Source: Marinospirillum perlucidum (lineage in GTDB: Bacteria; Pseudomonadota; Gammaproteobacteria; Pseudomonadales; Halomonadaceae). From it: a stretch of 64,000 nucleotides of DNA. Below are positions 37,376-49,121 of the stretch, piece after piece. The DNA lies in the NCBI RefSeq assembly GCF_003336805.1, contig NZ_QFWJ01000006.1, forward strand, positions 92,197-156,196, in the 5' to 3' direction. The notes below the pieces were generated by a model. It saw only the letters and a list, made by a program, of their open reading frames with translations, ran no database searches and had not been told where the DNA came from. The position numbers and the translations under genes are program-made. How positions within the stretch are numbered: the stretch's first letter is position 1; every line of letters begins with the position of its first letter.

Positions 37376-37768
37376 TTAGAACACGGTGCAGATGACTTCG
37401 CCACCGACACCGGCCGCACGTGCTGCACGATCACTCATTACACCACGCGAAGTGGAAATGATCGCTACGCCCAGGCCGCCGGCAACTTTAGGCAGTTCGC
37501 TTTTGCCTTTGTAGCTACGCAAACTGGGTTTGCTTACACGTTCGATCTTCTCGATGACCGCTTTGCCTTCAAAATATTTCAAAGTCACAGTCAGTTCAGG
37601 CTTTACATCACCCTGGACCTGGTAGTCCACGATGAAACCCTCTTCTTTAAGCACCCGGGCAACTTCAACCTTCATCTTGGAAGACGGCATGGTAACCGTT
37701 TCCTTAGTTGCCATCTGTGCATTGCGAATACGGGTGACCATATCCGCCAGGGTGTCTTGCATGCTCAT
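37376..37768 (-). CDS. rpsH: Ribosomal protein S8
   Basis: A 130-residue 30S protein binding the central domain of 16S rRNA. Seen: [18 protein letters not shown] and the C-terminal [20 protein letters not shown]. In E. coli S8 is the translational repressor of the spc operon, acting at rplE mRNA; here rplE lies two genes upstream, the same arrangement. Confidence 0.98.
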   Translation of the reverse strand: MSMQDTLADMVTRIRNAQMATKETVTMPSSKMKVEVARVLKEEGFIVDYQVQGDVKPELTVTLKYFEGKAVIEKIERVSKPSLRSYKGKSELPKVAGGLGVAIISTSRGVMSDRAARAAGVGGEVICTVF

Positions 37769-37794
37769 TCGCTTTGCACTCCTGGATCCTAAGC

Positions 37795-38100
37795 TTACCA
37801 GCTGGACTTACGCAGGCCAGGCACGTCACCACGCATAGCTGCTTGACGCAGTGCGTTGCGGCTCAGGCCGAACTTGTTATAAAAACCATGCGGACGCCCG
37901 GTTGAACGGCAGCGGTTACGCTGACGAACAGGACTGGCATCGCGTGGCATCTTTTGCAGTTTTTGCAATGCTTCCCACTGCTCTTCTTCGGAAGAGTTAG
38001 GGTTAACAATGATCGCTTTCAGCTCTGCACGCTTGGCTGCATACTTATCAACCAGTTTGGCGCGCTTGAGCTCGCGTTGAACCATGGAAACCTTCGCCAT
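37795..38100 (-). CDS. rpsN: Ribosomal protein S14 (zinc-free long form)
   Basis: A 101-residue protein of the 30S head. It is the long form without the CxxC zinc pairs. Signature [20 protein letters not shown] followed by [18 protein letters not shown]. spc operon, between rplE and rpsH. Confidence 0.98.
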   Translation of the reverse strand: MAKVSMVQRELKRAKLVDKYAAKRAELKAIIVNPNSSEEEQWEALQKLQKMPRDASPVRQRNRCRSTGRPHGFYNKFGLSRNALRQAAMRGDVPGLRKSSW

Positions 38101-38110
38101 GTCTTTCCCC

Positions 38111-38650
38111 TTACTTCTTGAACGGGAAGCCGAGCGCAGTCAGTAGCGCACGACCTTCGTCATTGTTACGGGCAGTTGTGGTGATGGTTACGTCCAGGCC
38201 ACGCACCCTGTCGACTTTATCATATTCGATTTCAGGGAAAATGATCTGCTCACGCACACCCATGCTGTAGTTACCACGACCGTCAAAAGACTTGGGACTC
38301 AAGCCACGGAAGTCACGAATACGAGGAATCGCAATATCCACCAAACGATCGAGGAATTCCCACATGCGCTCGTGGCGCAGGGTCACCTTGCAACCAATGG
38401 GCCAGCCTTCACGAACTTTGAAGCCCGCGATCGACTTACGCGCCTTGGTCACAACAGGCTTTTGCCCGCTCAATTTTTCCAGATCTGCAACGGCGTTCTC
38501 GATCAGCTTTTTATCGCTGAGTGCTTCACCAAGACCCATGTTCAGGGTGATTTTGGTAACGCGTGGAACTTCCATCACATTTTTCAAACCAAACTCTTCT
38601 GTCAGCTTGGCTACTACTTCTTCACGGTAAAGCTCTTTCAATCTAGCCAT
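38111..38650 (-). CDS. rplE: Ribosomal protein L5
   Basis: A 179-residue protein that contacts 5S rRNA and the P-site tRNA. Seen: [40 protein letters not shown], and the end IVFPEI-like [19 protein letters not shown]. Ten bases from rpsN; expected site of S8 autoregulation by analogy. Confidence 0.98.
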   Translation of the reverse strand: MARLKELYREEVVAKLTEEFGLKNVMEVPRVTKITLNMGLGEALSDKKLIENAVADLEKLSGQKPVVTKARKSIAGFKVREGWPIGCKVTLRHERMWEFLDRLVDIAIPRIRDFRGLSPKSFDGRGNYSMGVREQIIFPEIEYDKVDRVRGLDVTITTTARNNDEGRALLTALGFPFKK

Positions 38651-38667
38651 GCTGTTACCTGACTTGA

Positions 38668-38985
38668 TTAGGAGTCGATCTCAGCTTGAGTCGACTTAAA
38701 AATACGTACCTTGGAACCGTCGTCCAGGACCTTGAACCCTACTCGATCTGCCTTGCCAGTTTCTTTATTGAAAATGGCAACGTTGGAGGCATGAATCGGA
38801 GCTTCACGCTCGATAATGCCACCAGGCTGATTGGCATAGGGGTTTGGGCGTGTGTGGCGCTTGATCATGTTAACTCCGGACACAACAAAACGGTTGTCCT
38901 TGAGTACACGCTTAACAGTGCCACGCTTACCCTTGTCTTTGCCTGCGATGACGATCACTTCATCGTCACGTTTAATTTTACGCAT
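38668..38985 (-). CDS. rplX: Ribosomal protein L24
   Basis: A 105-residue early-assembly 50S protein with a KOW motif ([20 protein letters not shown]) and [20 protein letters not shown]. Between rplN and rplE in the spc operon. Confidence 0.98.
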   Translation of the reverse strand: MRKIKRDDEVIVIAGKDKGKRGTVKRVLKDNRFVVSGVNMIKRHTRPNPYANQPGGIIEREAPIHASNVAIFNKETGKADRVGFKVLDDGSKVRIFKSTQAEIDS

Positions 38986-39000
38986 AACCGGCCTCGCTCC

Positions 39001-39369
39001 TTACAGCACTTCGGGTGCCAAGGAAATGATCTTCATGAACTTGTCGCCACGCAGCTCACGGGTTACCGGCCCGAAAATACGGGTGCCCATAGGTGCGTCT
39101 TTGTTATCCAGAATGACAGCAGCATTGCCGTCAAAACGAATAGCAGAGCCGTCAGGACGGCGAACCGGTGCCTTGGTGCGGACTACCACAGCCTTCAGAA
39201 CCTGGCCTTTTTTCACCTTGCCACGCGGAATGGCATCTTTGACGGTGACCTTAATAATGTCACCAACACGTGCATAGCGACGGTGGGAACCACCGAGCAC
39301 CTTGATGCACATGACGCGACGCGCGCCGCTGTTGTCGGCAACATCCAGCATTGATTGCGTCTGAATCAT
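39001..39369 (-). CDS. rplN: Ribosomal protein L14
   Basis: A 122-residue 50S protein at the subunit interface. Seen: [40 protein letters not shown], and [20 protein letters not shown]. It opens the spc operon, 41 bases past rpsQ; no strong promoter or terminator is seen in that gap, so S10 and spc may be read through. Confidence 0.98.
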   Translation of the reverse strand: MIQTQSMLDVADNSGARRVMCIKVLGGSHRRYARVGDIIKVTVKDAIPRGKVKKGQVLKAVVVRTKAPVRRPDGSAIRFDGNAAVILDNKDAPMGTRIFGPVTRELRGDKFMKIISLAPEVL

Positions 39370-39410
39370 TTGTTATCTCCAAACTTTAAGCGTTCAGAGT
39401 CTGAGTCACC

Positions 39411-39677
39411 TCAGACCTCTTTAGCACGCTCAACAATCTCGACCAGTTTCCAGGTTTTCGTCTTAGACAGCGGACGGCTTTCCTGGATGGTTACGGTGTC
39501 ACCCATGCGAGCATCATTGGACTCGTCATGTGCATGTAGCTTAGTGGAGCGACGAACGTATTTGCCGTACAGAGGGTGAGCAACACTACGCTCGACCATA
39601 ACTGTTACAGTTTTATCCATTTTATCGCTGACCACCTTACCGGTGACAGTTCTGGCTTTCTTTTCGACTTCGGCCAT
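39411..39677 (-). CDS. rpsQ: Ribosomal protein S17
   Basis: An 88-residue OB-fold protein of the 30S body. Begins [20 protein letters not shown] and continues [23 protein letters not shown] 39677 was chosen over the longer open frame to 39725, whose extra residues come from the overlapping rpmC region. One base separates it from the rpmC stop. Last gene of the S10 operon. Confidence 0.97.
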   Translation of the reverse strand: MAEVEKKARTVTGKVVSDKMDKTVTVMVERSVAHPLYGKYVRRSTKLHAHDESNDARMGDTVTIQESRPLSKTKTWKLVEIVERAKEV

Positions 39678-39678
39678 T

Positions 39679-39870
39679 TTAATTACCTGCCTTATCGTTG
39701 AGCACGGTTTTAATCCGAGCCACATCGCGACGCAGCTGCTTCAGCAGATGTGTCTGACCCAGCTGGCCGGTCACTTTACGCATGCGCAGTTGAAACTGTT
39801 CACGCAGCAGACCTTGCAGCTGTTCATTGAGCTCGTCAGCGGATTTCTCGCGCAGTTCTTGAGCTTTCAT
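39679..39870 (-). CDS. rpmC: Ribosomal protein L29
   Basis: A 63-residue helical 50S protein near the tunnel exit, a docking site for trigger factor and SRP together with L23. Seen: [20 protein letters not shown] and [19 protein letters not shown]. Its ATG shares one base with the rplP stop codon, so it is translationally coupled. Confidence 0.98.
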   Translation of the reverse strand: MKAQELREKSADELNEQLQGLLREQFQLRMRKVTGQLGQTHLLKQLRRDVARIKTVLNDKAGN

Positions 39871-40283
39871 TACATCACCGTCCGTTTAACAAAAGTTGTC
39901 GGAATAGGAAGCTTGGCACCTGCGAGGGTGAAGGCCTGGCGAGCAAGCTCTTCAGATACACCTTCAACTTCGTAAAGTACCTTGCCGGGCTGGATGAGGG
40001 CGACCCAGTATTCTACGTTACCCTTACCTTTACCCATACGAACTTCCAACGGCTTTTCTGTAATCGGCTTATCAGGAAAAACCCGGATCCAAATTTTACC
40101 ACCACGTTTAATGTGACGGGTCATAGTACGACGCGCCGCCTCAATCTGGCGGGCAGTCAGACGACCACGACCTGTGGCTTTCAGACCGAATTCACCAAAG
40201 CTGACCTTATTACCGCGATTTGCCAGGCCACGGTTACGGCCAGTGTGCATCTTGCGGAATTTTGTACGCTTGGGCTGTAACAT
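39870..40283 (-). CDS. rplP: Ribosomal protein L16
   Basis: A 137-residue 50S protein close to the peptidyl-transferase centre and the A-site tRNA. Seen: [40 protein letters not shown], and [20 protein letters not shown]. The Arg hydroxylated by RoxA in E. coli lies in the region [15 protein letters not shown], which is conserved. Confidence 0.98.
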   Translation of the reverse strand: MLQPKRTKFRKMHTGRNRGLANRGNKVSFGEFGLKATGRGRLTARQIEAARRTMTRHIKRGGKIWIRVFPDKPITEKPLEVRMGKGKGNVEYWVALIQPGKVLYEVEGVSEELARQAFTLAGAKLPIPTTFVKRTVM

Positions 40284-40294
40284 CGACTATCCCC

Positions 40295-40996
40295 TTACTT
40301 GGAACCTTTCTTCTTAGGCGCCTGTTGCGGCTGCTGCTTGGCAGCGTTTGCACGCACCTCTTCGATCCCGCCCAGAATTTCGCCTTTAAAGATCCACACC
40401 TTCACACCGATGACACCATAGGTGGTGTGTGCTTCAGCAGTGGCGTAGTCGATATCAGCGCGCAGAGTGTGCAGAGGTACACGACCTTCGCGGTACCACT
40501 CGGAACGGGCAATCTCTGCACCACCGAGACGTCCACCGACCTGAATCTTGATGCCTTTGGCACCCAGACGCATGGCGTTCTGCACAGAGCGCTTCATGGC
40601 ACGACGGAACATCACACGACGCTCCAGCTGGCCAGCAACACTTTGTGCCACCAGAGCTGCATCCAGCTCAGGCTTACGGACTTCTTCGATGTTGATGTGC
40701 ACAGGCACACCCATCATGTCAGACACATCCTTGCGCAGGCGATCTACATCTTCACCTTTTTTGCCAATCACGATGCCGGGGCGGGCGGTGTGAATGGTGA
40801 TGCGAGCGTTGTTAGCAGGACGCTCGATCTGAATGCGACTGACTGCAGCTTGCTTTAGACGAGCTTCGAGGAAGCTACGCACCTGCAAGTCATTGTTAAG
40901 CTTGTCGGCATAAGCCTGGCCTTCGGCATACCAAGTAGAGGTATGATCTTTTACGATGCCCAGGCGAATGCCGGTAGGATTGACTTTCTGACCCAT
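40295..40996 (-). CDS. rpsC: Ribosomal protein S3
   Basis: A 233-residue 30S protein forming the mRNA entry tunnel with S4 and S5, and part of the ribosomal helicase. Start [20 protein letters not shown] at ATG 40996; the open frame to 41041 is not needed. KH domain [19 protein letters not shown] and the end KKKGSK are seen. Eleven bases from rplV. Confidence 0.98.
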   Translation of the reverse strand: MGQKVNPTGIRLGIVKDHTSTWYAEGQAYADKLNNDLQVRSFLEARLKQAAVSRIQIERPANNARITIHTARPGIVIGKKGEDVDRLRKDVSDMMGVPVHINIEEVRKPELDAALVAQSVAGQLERRVMFRRAMKRSVQNAMRLGAKGIKIQVGGRLGGAEIARSEWYREGRVPLHTLRADIDYATAEAHTTYGVIGVKVWIFKGEILGGIEEVRANAAKQQPQQAPKKKGSK

Positions 40997-41007
40997 CGGG
41001 TGACTCC

Positions 41008-41340
41008 TTACCGGTCTGCAACCTTGACGGTGATATGGCAAGTGCGCTTGAGAATGCGGTCAGCACGACCCTTGGCGCGTGGTTTAATACGCTTCATGGT
41101 CATACCTTCATCTACCATAATGGTAGAGACACGCAGCTCATCAATATCTGCACCTTCGTTATGCTCAGCGTTTGCAATTGCAGACTCGAGAACTTTCTTA
41201 ACCAGCGTGGCAGCCTTTTTGGGGCTGAACGCAAGCAGGTTAAGTGCATCCGCAACCTTCTTGCCACGCACCTGATCAGCAACCAAGCGCGCCTTCTGTG
41301 CGGACAGACGGGCACCACGCAATTTAGCGGCGACTTCCAT
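41008..41340 (-). CDS. rplV: Ribosomal protein L22
   Basis: A 110-residue 50S protein whose loop lines the exit tunnel. Seen: [39 protein letters not shown], and the loop [20 protein letters not shown]. Two ATG codons are in tandem (41343 and 41340); AGGAGG lies two bases before the first and five before the second, so the second is the better start. The loop has the macrolide-sensitive wild-type look. Confidence 0.97.
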   Translation of the reverse strand: MEVAAKLRGARLSAQKARLVADQVRGKKVADALNLLAFSPKKAATLVKKVLESAIANAEHNEGADIDELRVSTIMVDEGMTMKRIKPRAKGRADRILKRTCHITVKVADR

Positions 41341-41354
41341 CATTACCTCCTGGA

Positions 41355-41630
41355 TTAGCGCTTGGCTTTCTTGTCAGCTGCATGTCCGCGATAAGTACGG
41401 GTAGCAGCAAATTCACCCAGCTTGTGACCGACCATCTCTTCAGTGATGTAGACCGGTACATGCTGGCGTCCATTGTGGACAGCGATAGTAAGGCCGATCA
41501 TGTCAGGAATGATCATTGAACGACGAGACCAAGTCTTAATTGGCTTCTTGTCATTGCCTTCGACCGCAACTTCCACTTTCTTCAACAGATGAAGGTCAAT
41601 GAAAGGACCTTTCTTCAGTGAACGAGGCAC
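41355..41630 (-). CDS. rpsS: Ribosomal protein S19
   Basis: A 91-residue 30S head protein in the inter-subunit bridge. Seen: [60 protein letters not shown]10 operon, 19 bases from rplB. Confidence 0.98.
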   Translation of the reverse strand: MPRSLKKGPFIDLHLLKKVEVAVEGNDKKPIKTWSRRSMIIPDMIGLTIAVHNGRQHVPVYITEEMVGHKLGEFAATRTYRGHAADKKAKR

Positions 41631-41649
41631 AGCGGTATCCCCTTATTCG

Positions 41650-42474
41650 TTATTTCGCTTTACGGCGACGAACAATCAGATTGTTAGTACGCTTGTTTTT
41701 GCGAGTTTTGTAACCCTTGGTAGGTACACCCCAAGGCGTGGTTGGGTGTTTACCCATGTTACGTCCTTCACCACCACCATGGGGGTGATCAACTGGGTTC
41801 ATGGCAGTACCACGAACAGTTGGACGTACGCCACGCCAGCGAGAAGCACCGGCCTTACCCAGTACACGCAGGCTGTGTTCAGAGTTGCTGACTTCGCCCA
41901 AAGTGGCGCGGCAGTCAACCAGAACCTTGCGGGTTTCACCAGAGCGCATACGCAGAGTAGCGTAAGCACCTTCACGGGCAACCAGCTGTGCGGAAGTACC
42001 GGCGGAACGTGCCATCTGGGCACCCTTGCCAGGCTTCAGCTCAATGCAGTGTACGGTAGAACCCAGCGGCATATTGCGCAGCGGCAGGGTGTTACCCACC
42101 TTGATTGGTGAATCCATACCCGACTGAATACGGTCACCAGTTGTCAGACCCTTGGGAGCGATGATGTAACGACGCTCGCCATCCAGGTACTTGATCAGCG
42201 CAATGTGTGCTGAGCGGTTAGGATCATATTCCAGACGCTCTACTACACCGGCAACACCATCTTTATTGCGCTTGAAGTCAACAATACGATAGTGCTGACG
42301 ATGACCACCACCAATGTGGCGAGTGGTAATGCGTCCATTGTTGTTGCGGCCGCCAGACTTGCGCTTGGTATCCAGCAAGGGTGCGTAGGGGGCGCCCTTG
42401 TGCAGATCCTTATTCACCACCTTTACCAGGTGGCGGCGACCGGCTGAAGTCGGCTTAGCTTTCATAACTGCCAT
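41650..42474 (-). CDS. rplB: Ribosomal protein L2
   Basis: A 274-residue 50S protein essential for subunit joining and near the peptidyl-transferase centre. Seen: [20 protein letters not shown], and the C-terminal [16 protein letters not shown] with the conserved His needed for activity, ending [15 protein letters not shown]10 operon. Confidence 0.99.
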   Translation of the reverse strand: MAVMKAKPTSAGRRHLVKVVNKDLHKGAPYAPLLDTKRKSGGRNNNGRITTRHIGGGHRQHYRIVDFKRNKDGVAGVVERLEYDPNRSAHIALIKYLDGERRYIIAPKGLTTGDRIQSGMDSPIKVGNTLPLRNMPLGSTVHCIELKPGKGAQMARSAGTSAQLVAREGAYATLRMRSGETRKVLVDCRATLGEVSNSEHSLRVLGKAGASRWRGVRPTVRGTAMNPVDHPHGGGEGRNMGKHPTTPWGVPTKGYKTRKNKRTNNLIVRRRKAK

Positions 42475-42490
42475 GATTCAACCCCTTGCC

Positions 42491-42787
42491 TTATTCCGCG
42501 TCAGCGAAATCGATCGCTTGACCTTCCGCCAGGCTGACATACGCCTTGCGGAAACCTTTGCGACGACCGAGACCATGAAGAGTGCGTCGGGTTTTGCCGT
42601 TATTGTTAACTACGTTAACGGCATCAACCTTGACATCAAACAGTTGCTCGACAGCCTTCTTGATTTCAGGCTTAGTCGCATCTGAAGCTACTTTAAATAC
42701 ATACTGATTTCTTTCGTCAGCTTGTACAGCAGCCTTCTCGGTCATATGTGGACCGAGCAGCACTTTGTATAGGCGCTCCTGGTTCAT
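42491..42787 (-). CDS. rplW: Ribosomal protein L23
   Basis: A 98-residue 50S protein at the tunnel exit, the main dock for trigger factor and SRP. Seen: [20 protein letters not shown] and [20 protein letters not shown]. Start ATG 42787 overlaps the rplD stop by four bases. Confidence 0.98.
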   Translation of the reverse strand: MNQERLYKVLLGPHMTEKAAVQADERNQYVFKVASDATKPEIKKAVEQLFDVKVDAVNVVNNNGKTRRTLHGLGRRKGFRKAYVSLAEGQAIDFADAE

Positions 42788-43389
42788 CCCAATTTCTCCT
42801 CGAACTGACGCAGGGCTGGCACAGTGACCAGCACGTTTTCGTAGGCGATCAGGCTTACAGGATCAGCAGCATTGGCTTCAATCACATCAACGTGCGGCAA
42901 GTTACGCGCTGCCAGGTAGAGATCGGAGTTCAATTCAGAAGTAACGATCAGTACCTTTTCCAGCTTCATCTCAGCAAGCTTGGTCGCCAGCAGTTTAGTC
43001 TTGGGAGCGTCTACTGAAAAATCTTCGACAGCCACCAAGCGATCCTGACGGGCCAGCTCGGAGAGAATGGAACGCATCGCAGAGCGATACATTTTCTTGT
43101 TCACTTTTTGTGAGTGATCTTGAAGGCGGGCCGCAAAAGTAACGCCACCTTTCCGCCAGATCGGAGAAGTCGCTGTACCGGCGCGAGCGCGGCCAGTACC
43201 TTTCTGACGCCAGGGCTTCTTACCACCGCCACTGACTTCAGCGCGATTCTTCTGTGCGCGGGTGCCTTGGCGAGCACCAGACATGTAGGCAACGACGACC
43301 TGGTGAACCAGGGCTTCGTTGAATTCTTTTCCAAAGGTCGCATCGGATACTTCGACAGTACCCTGAGCTCCGGCAAGATTCAGGTTCAT
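42784..43389 (-). CDS. rplD: Ribosomal protein L4
   Basis: A 201-residue 50S protein with a long loop in the exit tunnel ([36 protein letters not shown]). In E. coli it also represses the S10 operon at both transcription and translation. Whether the leader here responds is unknown: the segment before rpsJ is only about 60-70 nt after the predicted start, shorter than the E. coli leader. Confidence 0.98.
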   Translation of the reverse strand: MNLNLAGAQGTVEVSDATFGKEFNEALVHQVVVAYMSGARQGTRAQKNRAEVSGGGKKPWRQKGTGRARAGTATSPIWRKGGVTFAARLQDHSQKVNKKMYRSAMRSILSELARQDRLVAVEDFSVDAPKTKLLATKLAEMKLEKVLIVTSELNSDLYLAARNLPHVDVIEANAADPVSLIAYENVLVTVPALRQFEEKLG

Positions 43390-43403
43390 GTGTCTCTATC
43401 CTC

Positions 43404-44045
43404 TTAGCTGCGAGCCTTGACCGCCGGACGAACCAGCACATCACTGCCAGTGGATCCAGGCACAGCGCCTTTTACCAACAGCAGGTTACGCTCTTCATCG
43501 ACACGGACGATTTCCAGGGATTGCACGGTGACACGCTCGTTACCCATCTGACCGGCCATTTTCTTGCCTTTAAAGACACGACCAGGAGTCTGGTTCTGAC
43601 CGATGGAGCCAGGAGCGCGGTGAGAGAGAGAGTTACCGTGGGTAGCATCCTGAGTACGGAAATTCCAGCGCTTAACAGCGCCCTGAAAACCCTTACCTTT
43701 GGATGTGCCGGTGACATCGATTGCCTGACCAGCTTCGAACAGGCTGACAGTCAGTTCAGCACCCACTTCAGGAGCTTCCTGACCCTCAGCGAGGGGGAAT
43801 TCACGCAGAACACGGCCTGCCTCAACACCCGCCTTGGCAAAGTGACCTGCCTGGGCCTTAGTAAGGTGTTTGGCTTTGCGTGAGCCTGCAGTAACCTGAA
43901 CAGCAGAGTAGCCATCAGCTTCAGGGCTACGTACCTGCGTTACTCGGTTAGGAGTCACTTCAATAACGGTGACTGGTACAGATGTACCGTCTTCGGTGAA
44001 AATGCGGGTCATGCCGCTTTTCTTACCGATCAAACCAAGAGCCAT
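43404..44045 (-). CDS. rplC: Ribosomal protein L3
   Basis: A 213-residue early-assembly 50S protein. Seen: [40 protein letters not shown], and [20 protein letters not shown] with the Gln methylated by PrmB in E. coli. A gap of 120 bases separates it from rpsJ, larger than elsewhere in the operon, with a small hairpin (gcgtc / gacgc, about 44127-44140). Confidence 0.98.
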   Translation of the reverse strand: MALGLIGKKSGMTRIFTEDGTSVPVTVIEVTPNRVTQVRSPEADGYSAVQVTAGSRKAKHLTKAQAGHFAKAGVEAGRVLREFPLAEGQEAPEVGAELTVSLFEAGQAIDVTGTSKGKGFQGAVKRWNFRTQDATHGNSLSHRAPGSIGQNQTPGRVFKGKKMAGQMGNERVTVQSLEIVRVDEERNLLLVKGAVPGSTGSDVLVRPAVKARS

Positions 44046-44165
44046 GTTTATGTCTCCTATCAGTGTACGGGGCTATCACCCGCTATGGCTGCCTTTTTCA
44101 GGGCATTCCACTATCTCAATTGTATTGCGTCTCGCGACGCGAACCACTTAGTGTCTCAGCAGGTA

Positions 44166-44477
44166 TTAACCCAGGCTGATCTGAACATCAACACCAGCAG
44201 CCAGCTCAAGTTTCATCAAGGCATCAACTGTTTTTTCAGTTGGCTCGACGATATCCAGTACACGCTTGTGAGTACGGATCTCATACTGGTCACGGGCATC
44301 TTTATTTACGTGCGGAGAAATCAGCACAGTAAACTTTTCTTTGCGAGTCGGCAAAGGAATCGGACCCTTGATCTGAGCACCAGTGCGCTTGGCAGTTTCA
44401 ACGATTTCCAGCGCGGACTGATCGATCAGTCGATGGTCAAACGATTTCAGCCGAATACGGATTTTCTGGTCTTGCAT
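44166..44477 (-). CDS. rpsJ: Ribosomal protein S10 (NusE)
   Basis: A 103-residue 30S head protein, also the transcription factor NusE that joins NusG to the ribosome and NusB. Seen: [40 protein letters not shown], and [20 protein letters not shown]. First gene of the S10 operon, with its own strong promoter 66 bases upstream. Confidence 0.99.
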   Translation of the reverse strand: MQDQKIRIRLKSFDHRLIDQSALEIVETAKRTGAQIKGPIPLPTRKEKFTVLISPHVNKDARDQYEIRTHKRVLDIVEPTEKTVDALMKLELAAGVDVQISLG

Positions 44478-44542
44478 TATCCAATGCTCCGATACGGACT
44501 CTATGATGCAGACATCTGCACTGCACCTAAAAAAGGAGCAGC

Positions 44543-44572
44543 ATTATAGTGCTGCGTTAAAGCTAATGTCAA
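44543..44572 (-). promoter_or_regulatory. Sigma70 promoter of the S10 operon
   Basis: On the minus strand: -35 TTGACA (44567-44572), 18-base spacer, -10 TATAAT (44543-44548). Both boxes match the consensus exactly. It lies between the tuf terminator and rpsJ. Confidence 0.88.
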
Positions 44573-44596
44573 ATCTTGCCATCAAGATTTATACAA

Positions 44597-44628
44597 CAAA
44601 GAGGGCCTCCTTGCGGAGGCCCTCTTCA
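44597..44628 (-). terminator. Hairpin terminator after tuf
   Basis: Ten-base GC-rich stem gagggcctcc / ggaggccctc, extended by A-T pairs, with loop ttgc; followed on the minus strand by a short, broken T run (tttgttg). It separates the str and S10 operons. Confidence 0.8.
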
Positions 44629-44649
44629 GGTACCTAGTTGGTCACCAAA

Positions 44650-45846
44650 TCACTCAATGATTTTGGCTACAACACCAGCACCTACAGTACGGCCGCCTTC
44701 ACGAACAGCGAAACGCAGGCCTTCTTCCATCGCGATAGGAGCGATCAAAGTAACAACCAGCTTGACGTTGTCGCCAGGCATAACCATTTCAGTACCTTCT
44801 GGCAGTTCACAGCTTCCGGTTACGTCAGTAGTACGGAAGTAGAACTGAGGACGATAGCCCTTGAAGAAAGGAGTGTGGCGACCACCTTCGTCTTTGGACA
44901 GAACATAAACTTCTGACTCAAATACGGTGTGAGGAGTGATGGAGCCAGGCTTGGCCAGTACTTGACCACGCTGAACTTCGTCACGCTTGGTACCACGCAG
45001 CAGGGCACCGATGTTCTCACCAGCACGACCTTCGTCGAGCATTTTGCGGAACATTTCAACACCAGTACAGGTAGTCTTGGTGGTAGCTTCGATACCAACG
45101 ATTTCGATTTCTTCGCCAGTTTTGATGATACCGCGCTCAACACGACCGGTAACAACAGTACCACGACCGGAGATAGAGAAAACGTCTTCGATAGGCATCA
45201 GGAACGGCTGGTCAACAGCACGCTCTGGCTCAGGGATGTAATCATCCAGGGCTTCTACCAGCTTCTTAACGGCAGTAGTACCCATTTCGTTGTCGTCTTT
45301 ACCTTCCAGAGCCATCAGTGCAGAACCGATAACGATAGGCGTGTCATCACCTGGGAAGTCGTAGTCAGACAGAAGTTCACGAACTTCCATCTCAACCAGT
45401 TCCAGCAGCTCTTCATCGTCAACCATGTCAGCTTTGTTCAGGAAGACAACGATGTAAGGAACACCAACCTGGCGAGACAGCAGGATGTGCTCACGAGTCT
45501 GAGGCATGGGGCCATCAGCAGCGGAACAAACCAGGATAGCGCCGTCCATCTGAGCAGCACCAGTGATCATGTTCTTAACATAGTCAGCGTGGCCTGGGCA
45601 GTCTACGTGCGCGTAGTGACGAATTGGAGAATCGTACTCAACGTGAGAAGTAGCGATGGTGATACCACGCTCTTTTTCTTCAGGAGCGTTGTCGATACCG
45701 TCAAAAGCAACGGATGCACCAGAACCCCAAACTTCGTGACATACACGAGTCAGAGCAGCTGTCAGAGTGGTTTTACCATGGTCAACGTGACCGATGGTGC
45801 CAACGTTTACGTGCGGTTTACTACGTTCAAATTTTTCTTTAGCCAC
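44650..45846 (-). CDS. tuf: Elongation factor Tu
   Basis: A 398-residue GTPase that brings aminoacyl-tRNA to the ribosome. G1 [10 protein letters not shown]3 DCPGHADY, G4 NKADMVDD are present, as are the domain II and III stretches [14 protein letters not shown] and KPGSITPHT. Last gene of the str operon (tufA position). The second copy, often placed between tRNA-Thr and tRNA-Trp, is not found in this window. Kirromycin- and pulvomycin-contact regions look ordinary. Confidence 0.99.
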   Translation of the reverse strand: MAKEKFERSKPHVNVGTIGHVDHGKTTLTAALTRVCHEVWGSGASVAFDGIDNAPEEKERGITIATSHVEYDSPIRHYAHVDCPGHADYVKNMITGAAQMDGAILVCSAADGPMPQTREHILLSRQVGVPYIVVFLNKADMVDDEELLELVEMEVRELLSDYDFPGDDTPIVIGSALMALEGKDDNEMGTTAVKKLVEALDDYIPEPERAVDQPFLMPIEDVFSISGRGTVVTGRVERGIIKTGEEIEIVGIEATTKTTCTGVEMFRKMLDEGRAGENIGALLRGTKRDEVQRGQVLAKPGSITPHTVFESEVYVLSKDEGGRHTPFFKGYRPQFYFRTTDVTGSCELPEGTEMVMPGDNVKLVVTLIAPIAMEEGLRFAVREGGRTVGAGVVAKIIE

Positions 45847-45883
45847 AACGATAACCTCTTCAGTTAACGGCAGAATTTAACAA

Positions 45884-47989
45884 TTACTTTTGATTGATTA
45901 CGGCTTCTACGATGCTGGACGGAGCTTCGGCGTACTCGGAGAACTCCATCGAGTAGCTAGCACGACCTTGGGTCGCAGAGCGCAGATCGGTTGCATAACC
46001 AAACATTTCGCCCAGCGGCACCTGAGCACGGATAATCTTGCCGGAAGGCACATCATCCATACCCTGCACCAGGCCACGACGGCGGTTAAGATCGCCCATG
46101 ACGTCGCCCATGTACTCTTCAGGGGTAACCACTTCAACCTTCATCATAGGCTCAAGCAGCACTGCACCTGCTTTTTTGGCGCCTTCCTTGATTGCCATAG
46201 AGCCGGCAATCTTAAAGGCCATTTCGTTAGAGTCAACGTCGTGGTAGGAACCATCATAGAGGGTAACCTTAACGTCGATCATTGGGTAGCCAGCCAAGAC
46301 ACCGTTCTGCAGCTGCTCGTAACAGCCTTTATCTACAGAGCCGATATATTCGCGTGGAACTACACCACCAACGATTTCATTAACGAACTCATAGTCTTTC
46401 TCGCCATCTTCACCCTTATCGGTAAGAGGCTCGATGCGCAGCCAAACGTGACCATACTGACCACGACCACCAGACTGACGAACAAACTTGCCTTCTTGCT
46501 CAACTGTCTTGCGGATGGATTCGCGGTAGGCAACCTGAGGCTTACCGATGTTGGCTTCAACCTTGAATTCGCGCTTCATGCGGTCAACGATGATATCCAG
46601 GTGCAGCTCACCCATACCGGAGATGATGGTCTGACCGGACTCTTCATCAGTTTTAACGCGGAAAGATGGATCTTCCTGAGCCAGTTTGCCCAGTGCAATA
46701 CTCATCTTCTCCTGGTCAGCCTTGGACTTGGGCTCAACAGCCACAGAGATAACCGGATCAGGGAATTCCATGCGCTCCAGAACGATCTTGTGATCTGGGT
46801 TACACAGGGTATCACCCGTGGTTACATCTTTCAGACCAACACAGGCCGCGATATCACCAGCACGTACTTCCTTGATCTCTTCACGGTTGTTGGCGTGCAT
46901 CTGAACCAGACGACCAACACGCTCTTTCTTCTGGCTGACAGAGTTATAGACACCCTGGCCAGTTTCCAGAACACCGGAGTAAACACGGATGTACGTCAAA
47001 GTACCCACGAAGGGGTCAGTGGCGATTTTAAAGGCCAGCGCAGCAAACGGCTCTTTGTCATCAACCGGACGAGTGCCGATCTCACCGTTCTCCAGCTCAC
47101 CCTCAATAGCACGAACTTCGTCAGGTGCAGGCAGGTATTCAACAACAGCGTCCAGCATTGCTTGAACACCCTTGTTCTTGAACGCAGAACCGCACATGGC
47201 CAGAACAATTTCGTTGGCCAGAACACGCTGACGCAGACCTGCTTTGATTTCTTCAGTAGACAGGTCACCTTCTTCCAGGTACTTGTCCATGAGTTCTTCA
47301 TTAGCTTCTGCAGCGGCTTCCAGCATCTCTTCGCGATACTGTTCGGATTTCTCCTGCAGCTCAGCCGGAATGTCACGAAGTTCAAAGGTAGTACCCTTGT
47401 CTTCTTCATTCCAGTAGATAGCCTTCATGCGAATCAGGTCGATAACACCTTCAAATTCGTCTTCGGCACCGATTGGCAGCTGAATGGGAACAGGATTGGA
47501 AGCCAGGCGGGTTTTGATCTGACCAACAACGCGTTCGAAGTCCGCACCGGAACGGTCCATCTTGTTAACAAAAACAAGACGCGGTACTTCGTACTTGTTG
47601 GCCTGACGCCATACTGTTTCAGACTGAGGCTCAACACCTGAGGAGCCACAGAAAACAACTACGGCACCGTCCAGTACACGCAGGGAACGCTCTACCTCGA
47701 TGGTAAAGTCAACGTGCCCAGGAGTATCGATGATGTTAACCCGATGTTCTTCAAACTGGTGGTCCATACCTTTCCAGAAGGTTGTTACAGCAGCGGAGGT
47801 GATGGTAATACCACGCTCCTGCTCCTGAGCCATCCAGTCAGTGGTGGATGCACCGTCGTGGGTCTCGCCCAGCTTGTGGTTTACACCGGTATAAAACAGA
47901 ATCCGCTCGGTCGCAGTGGTTTTACCTGCGTCAACGTGAGCACAGATACCAATGTTGCGATAGCGTTTAATAGGGGTCTTACGTGCCAC
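45884..47989 (-). CDS. fusA: Elongation factor G
   Basis: A 701-residue translocase GTPase. G1 AHVDAGKTT, switch [12 protein letters not shown]4 NKMDRSGAD, and domain IV loop [16 protein letters not shown] sequence are seen. Moves tRNA and mRNA and, with RRF, recycles ribosomes. str operon, between rpsG and tuf. Confidence 0.99.
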   Translation of the reverse strand: MARKTPIKRYRNIGICAHVDAGKTTATERILFYTGVNHKLGETHDGASTTDWMAQEQERGITITSAAVTTFWKGMDHQFEEHRVNIIDTPGHVDFTIEVERSLRVLDGAVVVFCGSSGVEPQSETVWRQANKYEVPRLVFVNKMDRSGADFERVVGQIKTRLASNPVPIQLPIGAEDEFEGVIDLIRMKAIYWNEEDKGTTFELRDIPAELQEKSEQYREEMLEAAAEANEELMDKYLEEGDLSTEEIKAGLRQRVLANEIVLAMCGSAFKNKGVQAMLDAVVEYLPAPDEVRAIEGELENGEIGTRPVDDKEPFAALAFKIATDPFVGTLTYIRVYSGVLETGQGVYNSVSQKKERVGRLVQMHANNREEIKEVRAGDIAACVGLKDVTTGDTLCNPDHKIVLERMEFPDPVISVAVEPKSKADQEKMSIALGKLAQEDPSFRVKTDEESGQTIISGMGELHLDIIVDRMKREFKVEANIGKPQVAYRESIRKTVEQEGKFVRQSGGRGQYGHVWLRIEPLTDKGEDGEKDYEFVNEIVGGVVPREYIGSVDKGCYEQLQNGVLAGYPMIDVKVTLYDGSYHDVDSNEMAFKIAGSMAIKEGAKKAGAVLLEPMMKVEVVTPEEYMGDVMGDLNRRRGLVQGMDDVPSGKIIRAQVPLGEMFGYATDLRSATQGRASYSMEFSEYAEAPSSIVEAVINQK

Positions 47990-48001
47990 TTGGGGCCTCC
48001 C

Positions 48002-48493
<492 letters not shown>

Positions 48494-48568
48494 TCAGGTA
48501 ACTCCAGGACACCAAATAAAATCTAACGGCCTGGCCTTACTCTTATCAGACACTTGTTAAAATAAATA

Positions 48569-48973
<405 letters not shown>

Positions 48974-49051
48974 CTAGAGGTGCTGCAACTAGGCAGATTT
49001 CTGATATTACAAAATGGATAGACGCACCTATCCCCTCTTTTGAGGAAGCGC

Positions 49052-49081
49052 ATTCTACGGTTACTCGGTAGACAAGGTCAA
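49052..49081 (-). promoter_or_regulatory. Probable promoter of the str operon
   Basis: On the minus strand: -35 TTGACC (49076-49081), 18-base spacer, -10 TAGAAT (49052-49057). It lies in the gap between rpoC and rpsL. Confidence 0.7.
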
Positions 49082-49107
49082 GACTTGCAGGGAATTTCCT
49101 GCAAATC
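49082..49107 (-). terminator. Hairpin after rpoC
   Basis: Stem gatttgcagg / cctgcaagtc with a short loop, 15 bases past the rpoC stop. No T tract follows; it abuts the str promoter, so it may give partial termination only. Confidence 0.5.
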
Positions 49108-49121
49108 TTGACTAATTACGC

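Noticed and set aside
45890..47641. 583-codon open frame opposite fusA
   Set aside because: Complement of a highly conserved gene in the GC-biased register; no ribosome site or domain.
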